64,000 nt of DNA from Caulobacteraceae bacterium. Lineage in GTDB: Bacteria > Pseudomonadota > Alphaproteobacteria > Caulobacterales > Aquidulcibacteraceae. Positions 60,565 to 64,000 of this stretch are shown here, in pieces. Both the position numbers and the translations under genes were made by a program. Under the pieces are notes generated by a model. That model saw only the letters and a program-made list of their open reading frames with translations, was not told the origin of the DNA and made no database searches. Position 1 is the first letter of the stretch; the number at the start of each line of letters is the position of its first letter. The stretch covers positions 62,001 through 126,000 of the forward strand of contig JADJCG010000009.1 of NCBI GenBank assembly GCA_016703335.1, given 5' to 3'.

Positions 60565-61897
60565 TCACCGGGCGTAACCCAAGCGCGGATCGGAGACCGG
60601 CACGAAGTCAGGCGCCCAGCCCGGAGGCGGACCGCCTGGGCCCATCGGAATGTCGCCGAGTGCCATGTGATGGGCCTTCCAGACCATCGCCATGTGAATG
60701 CGCGCGTAGCCCGACGGGTGATCGTAGAAGAACCATTCCTCAAACGCCGTCGGCTCCATCTTGCGATATTCCGACAGCAAAAGCGCCGATTCCGCAAAGC
60801 CATCCGGTTCGCGCGCGGCGTTGAGTCCGAACATGTCCGCCTGATTTTCGTGGAAGCGGATGATGTTGTTCTGAATCGGCGTCGCCAGCAGGAAGATGAA
60901 TCCGATCACCGAGAAGAGGAGAGGCATGCCGGCGGGCTCTGCGACGGAGCGAATTCGCCAACGCTCATCCTTTGCCAGGAAGTGGAACAGGAAATTAGCG
61001 AGTCCGAAGGCGATGACGATCATCAACGCATTCATGACGAGGATCGAAACCGTATGCTGCAGTACATAGTGTCCGATCTCGTGGCCAAGCACAGCGCGCA
61101 CGCCGCCAGGCGATTCACGCTGCAGCAGCGTATCGGCGAGCGAGATGCGCGTAGTTTCACCAAATCCTGAAACGTTGGCGCTGACGCTGTTGGTTTGGCG
61201 GGACCGATCGTAGACCAGCACGTCGTTTGTCGGCACGCCGTTGGCTTGCGCGATTTGCAATACGCTATCGCGCAGAGCGCTTTGCGGCATCGGGTTATAG
61301 TCGTTGAAGATCGGCGAAATGTAGACCGGCGCCAGCATGCCGATGACGGCGGCAAACGCCAGAGATGCGATCGTTCCCCAGATCCACCAGGTTTTCTTCG
61401 CAACAGCGATGATCAGATAGAGCATACCAATCGCGAGTGAGCCGATCAGCAGGCTGAGACCGAAGCCTTGCAGATACTCGGTGAACCATTGGGCGAAGGT
61501 CTGTGTCGACAGATCGTAATCGTGCTCGCGCACGAAACCGACCCAATAGTCCCAGCCGAAGGTCAGCACGGCGCCGACGAGCGTGTAGGCAAGCGCGAAG
61601 AGGACGACGACGAAGAAGTAGATCTTCACGTTCTTCTCAAGCCAGGCGCGAATGTTCTTCGCAAAGCCCAGGTTGAAGGAACGCAAAGGCGAAGATGAAG
61701 CCGAGCAGCGGGCCGACGAATTGGATCCAGTAGCCGCCTTCGAAGTAAGAATCTGACTTCGCGCGCGAGGCCTCGTCCATCGTCGCGAGCCACTGTTGCG
61801 TCGCCACATCAGGATCGAAGGGAAGGGCGGCGGCCATGGCCGGTCCCGCAAGTGCGAATGCCGCCGCGAACGCGGCTAAGCCCAAAAACCCACGCAT
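60565..61897 (-). CDS. M48-family (Ste24-like) membrane metalloprotease, one frameshift
   Basis: About 444 residues after joining two frames. The N-terminal signal peptide MRGFLGLAAFAAAFALAGPAMA is followed by FEGGYWIQFVGPLLGFIFAFA. A slip near 61682 (one extra or two missing bases) leads to FNLGFAKNIRAWLEKNVKIY and several membrane helices. The zinc site is HEIGH (GHEIGHYVLQH) and the downstream Glu is in FHENQADMFGL, the ENxxAD-type motif of M48. Such proteases act in membrane protein quality control or CAAX-like processing. The C-terminal tail is Pro/Gly-rich (GPGGPPPGWAPDF). Confidence 0.85.
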
Positions 61898-61999
61898 TGG
61901 AATGTCCCCAGTAGTTTTGCTCTGGCCGAAAGCCTGCGCCCGCTCCACATCACGCGCAAGAGGACGCGCGTCGGGCGCGTGTCTGGAGGAGACGAAGCG

Positions 62000-62875
62000 A
62001 TGAGACTCGACACACCCGAAGGCAATTTCCCACCGACGCGCCGCACCATGGCGGCGTCGCTGTTCTTTGCGGGCTACGCAACGGCGGCTCTCTCTTCGTG
62101 TGCGAGCCCTGTGACCACACCGAGCGATGAGCTGATTACCGAAGATGTGCATGTAACCGGCGCTGGCGGGTATTCGCTGCCCGCTTATGTGGCGCGGCCG
62201 ACAGGGCGTGGACGTCATTCATGCGTCATCGTCGTGAATGAGATTTTCGGCATCCACGATTATATCAAGGATGTTTGCCGCCGCTTCGCGCGCGAAGGCT
62301 ACGTCGCGATTGCGCCCGACTATTTCGATCGCGCCGGCGATCCCGCGCCGCTCACGGACATGACCGCGATCCGCGATATCGTCGCCACCGCCAACAACGA
62401 GCAGGTGATGGGCGATACGCATGGCGCGATCGAGTGGCTGAAGGCGCAATCGTTCTCGAACGATCATATTGGCATCACGGGTTTCTGCTGGGGCGGCACT
62501 GTCGTCTGGATGGCCGCCGCTCGCTTTCCGGACGTGAAGGCCGGCGTGGCTTGGTACGGTCGCCTTGTGCATCCCGCCGCGGGAAGCTGGGGCGCGGACG
62601 AAGATCGCCAATGGCCGTACGATATTGGCGGCACATTGCACACGCCGGTGCTTGGGCTTTACGCGAGCGAAGATCGCGGCATCCCGCTTGAAAGCGTTGA
62701 GCAAATGCGCGCGTCGCTCAACGCCGCCGACAATCCTTCGCACTCGGAGATCATCGTCTATCCGGGCGTGCAGCACGGCTTCCATGCCGACTATCGCGAG
62801 AGCTACAATGCGGAAGCCGCCGCTGACGGCTGGGCGCGCTGTCTCGCCTGGTTCCGCGCTAACGGCGTCGCCTAA
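62000..62875 (+). CDS. Exported dienelactone hydrolase family protein
   Basis: 291-residue hydrolase. The N-terminal region has RR (PPTRRTMAASLFFAGYATAALSSC split by normal spacing), a Tat-like signal with lipobox LSSC, so a periplasmic lipoprotein is likely. The triad follows: VNEIFGIHDYIKDV (Glu), GITGFCWGGTVVW (nucleophile Cys) and VQHGFHADYRE (His). The ATG at 62000 has GGAGGAG eight bases upstream, whereas the longer frame to 61979 lacks a site. Compared with the cytoplasmic paralogue at 33943, it carries a signal and an extra C-terminal segment. Confidence 0.87.
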   Translation: MRLDTPEGNFPPTRRTMAASLFFAGYATAALSSCASPVTTPSDELITEDVHVTGAGGYSLPAYVARPTGRGRHSCVIVVNEIFGIHDYIKDVCRRFAREGYVAIAPDYFDRAGDPAPLTDMTAIRDIVATANNEQVMGDTHGAIEWLKAQSFSNDHIGITGFCWGGTVVWMAAARFPDVKAGVAWYGRLVHPAAGSWGADEDRQWPYDIGGTLHTPVLGLYASEDRGIPLESVEQMRASLNAADNPSHSEIIVYPGVQHGFHADYRESYNAEAAADGWARCLAWFRANGVA

Positions 62876-62886
62876 AGGATCCTCCC

Positions 62887-63948
62887 ATGCGCTATCGCAA
62901 ACTGGGCCGCACCGGCCTTGCTGTTTCTGAAATCTGCCTCGGCACCATGACGTTTGGTGGCGATGGCTTCTGGAAAGTCATCGGCGCGCTTGAACAAGAG
63001 TCGGTCACCAAGCTGGTGAAAGGCGCGTTCGATAAGGGCGTCACCTTCATCGATACGGCGGACGTTTACTCAAACGGCTTGTCGGAGCAGGTGACAGGGC
63101 AGGCGATCAAAGGTCTGCCGCGCGATGAACTGGTGATCGCGACCAAGGTGTTCGGCCGCATGGGCGCCTACGGCGGCGCGCAAACGCCAGAGGCGCAGCG
63201 CCGATATAACAACACCAATCTTTGGGGCCTCTCACGCAAGCACGTGTTCGATGCGATCGACGCGAGCTTGGAACGGCTCGATATCGATTATGTCGATCTC
63301 TACCAAGTGCACTCATTCGATCCGGCAGTGCCACTCGAAGAGACACTGGAAGCATTGGACGAAGTCGTGAAGTCGGGCCGCGCCCGGTACATCGGGCTTT
63401 GCAATCACGCGGCGTGGCAGATCATGAAGGCGGTCGGCATTTCCGAGCGCAATGGTCTGGCGCGCTACGAGTCTCTGCAGATGTATTATTCGATCGCGGG
63501 CCGCGATCTAGAACGAGGTCGTGCCGCTGGCGAAGGATCAGAACCTCGCGATCCTGCCCTGGAGCCCACTCGCAGGCGGCTTCTGTCGGGCAAGTACACA
63601 CGGGCAGGGGCGCCAACGGATGGTTCGCGCCGTCTCGCGTTCGACTTCCCGCCGGTCGACAAGGAGAAGGCTTACGACATTATCGATGTGATGAAAGAGA
63701 TCGGCGATGCGCGCGGCGTTTCCGTCGCGCAGATCGCGCTCTCGTGGCTTTTGCACCAAAAGCACGTCACCAGCGTCATCATCGGCGCGAAGACCGAAGC
63801 GCAGCTCAACGACAATCTCGCGGCAACGAGCGTTGAGCTTTCGAGTGACGATCTGAAGAAGCTCGACGATGTCTCAAAGCTGCGGCCGGAATATCCCGGC
63901 TGGATGCTCGAACGCCAAGGCGGTGAGCGCACGACTGGCCTGAGCTAG
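62887..63948 (+). CDS. Aldo/keto reductase, with a compensated double frame slip
   Basis: 353-residue TIM-barrel NADPH oxidoreductase of the AKR11/YajO type. Motifs: MRYRKLGRTGLAVSEICLGTMTFGG, FDKGVTFIDTADVYSNGLSE with catalytic Asp and Tyr, VIATKVFGRMG, SLERLDIDYVDLYQVHSFDP with the His, and SVAQIALSWLLHQKHVTSVIIGAKTEAQL. Between about 63515 and 63582 the printed frame (ERGRAAGEGSEPRDP) is wrong. The +1 frame reads VVPLAKDQNLAILPWSPLAGG, as expected. A two-base loss (GAACGAGG for GAACGCGAGG) and a later one-base loss (TTCTGTCG for TTCCTGTCG) explain it. The stop frame is therefore intact, but about 22 residues are garbled. Confidence 0.9.
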   Translation: MRYRKLGRTGLAVSEICLGTMTFGGDGFWKVIGALEQESVTKLVKGAFDKGVTFIDTADVYSNGLSEQVTGQAIKGLPRDELVIATKVFGRMGAYGGAQTPEAQRRYNNTNLWGLSRKHVFDAIDASLERLDIDYVDLYQVHSFDPAVPLEETLEALDEVVKSGRARYIGLCNHAAWQIMKAVGISERNGLARYESLQMYYSIAGRDLERGRAAGEGSEPRDPALEPTRRRLLSGKYTRAGAPTDGSRRLAFDFPPVDKEKAYDIIDVMKEIGDARGVSVAQIALSWLLHQKHVTSVIIGAKTEAQLNDNLAATSVELSSDDLKKLDDVSKLRPEYPGWMLERQGGERTTGLS

Positions 63949-63970
63949 TTAGCGCGCAAAGAAAAGCGGC

Positions 63971-63996
63971 GGCGCTCTTGTCCAGCGCCGCCGCCC
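63971..63996. terminator. GC-rich hairpin after the aldo/keto reductase
   Basis: GCGGCGGCGCT pairs with AGCGCCGCCGC around CTTGTCC, about 25 nt past the stop codon. No T-tract is visible before the window ends, so its role as a terminator is uncertain. Confidence 0.45.
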
Positions 63997-64000
63997 TCAC

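Noticed and set aside
1..64000. rRNA, tRNA, tmRNA, CRISPR array, prophage or insertion sequence
   Set aside because: None recognised by eye: no T-loop/anticodon-arm patterns, no regularly spaced short repeats, and no transposase or phage-structural proteins in any frame. A tRNAscan or Infernal run would be decisive.

Overview
The window is a GC-rich chromosomal segment from an alphaproteobacterium. The gene order points to the Caulobacterales/Hyphomonadaceae side of the class: mnmE-mnmG-rsmG-parA-parB, rho-hemJ-hemH-hemE facing a PPDK-regulator gene, maf-aroE-coaE-dnaQ, secB, Tim44-like, Smr, hslVU, nth-DUF2244-dapB, dnaK-dnaJ, and a CenR-like regulator. In Caulobacter the replication origin lies between hemE and the PPDK-regulator gene (RP001). 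Here that slot (41459-41797) is non-coding, locally AT-rich, and carries DnaA-box-like, GANTC and CtrA-like motifs. I read the window as the origin region. Genes to the left of 41.5 kb lie mostly on the minus strand and those to the right mostly on the plus strand, as expected for divergent forks.

Layout. 0-5.4 kb: PEGA-like lipoprotein, cold-shock operon, CpaE/TadZ-like ATPase, DUF4956 membrane protein, lolA. 5.4-5.6 kb: a predicted small RNA with its own promoter and terminator. 5.6-16.6 kb: exonuclease III, DUF885 lipoprotein, GTP-dependent PEPCK, methyltransferase, polysaccharide flippase, a tandemly duplicated structured intergenic element, esterase, CenR-like regulator, yggS/thiE-like divergent pair, NtrZ-like protein. 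16.8-21.4 kb: DUF3576-leuS-lptE-holA. 21.4-26.8 kb: serine hydrolase, dicarboxylate symporter, aminotransferase, DUF5694. 27-33.9 kb: parB, parA, rsmG, DUF3088, mnmG, mnmE and a cluster of ParB-site-like palindromes. 33.9-37.2 kb: dienelactone hydrolase, glycerophosphodiesterase, quinone oxidoreductase, GST. 37.3-41.5 kb: rho and the heme genes. 41.5-41.8 kb: oriC. 41.8-51.3 kb: PPDK regulator, maf, aroE, coaE, dnaQ, secB, Tim44-like, Smr, c-di-GMP enzyme, hslVU. 51.3-64 kb: sugar kinase, ATP-grasp, nth, dapB, dnaJ, dnaK, alkB, M48 protease, second dienelactone hydrolase, aldo/keto reductase.

The genes are mainly housekeeping: chromosome replication and segregation, tRNA modification, heme synthesis, protein quality control, DNA repair and outer-membrane biogenesis. 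I saw no rRNA, tRNA, CRISPR array, prophage or insertion sequence. The most interesting signals are non-coding: the origin, the parS cluster, the C-rich-loop small RNA at 5.45 kb, and the tandem structured repeat at 12.8-13.1 kb.

Reading frames are broken in an unusual number of otherwise conserved genes (671-1479, leuS, lptE, serine hydrolase, mnmG, GST, maf, M48 protease, aldo/keto reductase), mostly by 1-2 nt and sometimes at homopolymers. That pattern suggests residual sequencing errors rather than real decay. leuS also lacks an internal segment that includes a catalytic motif.
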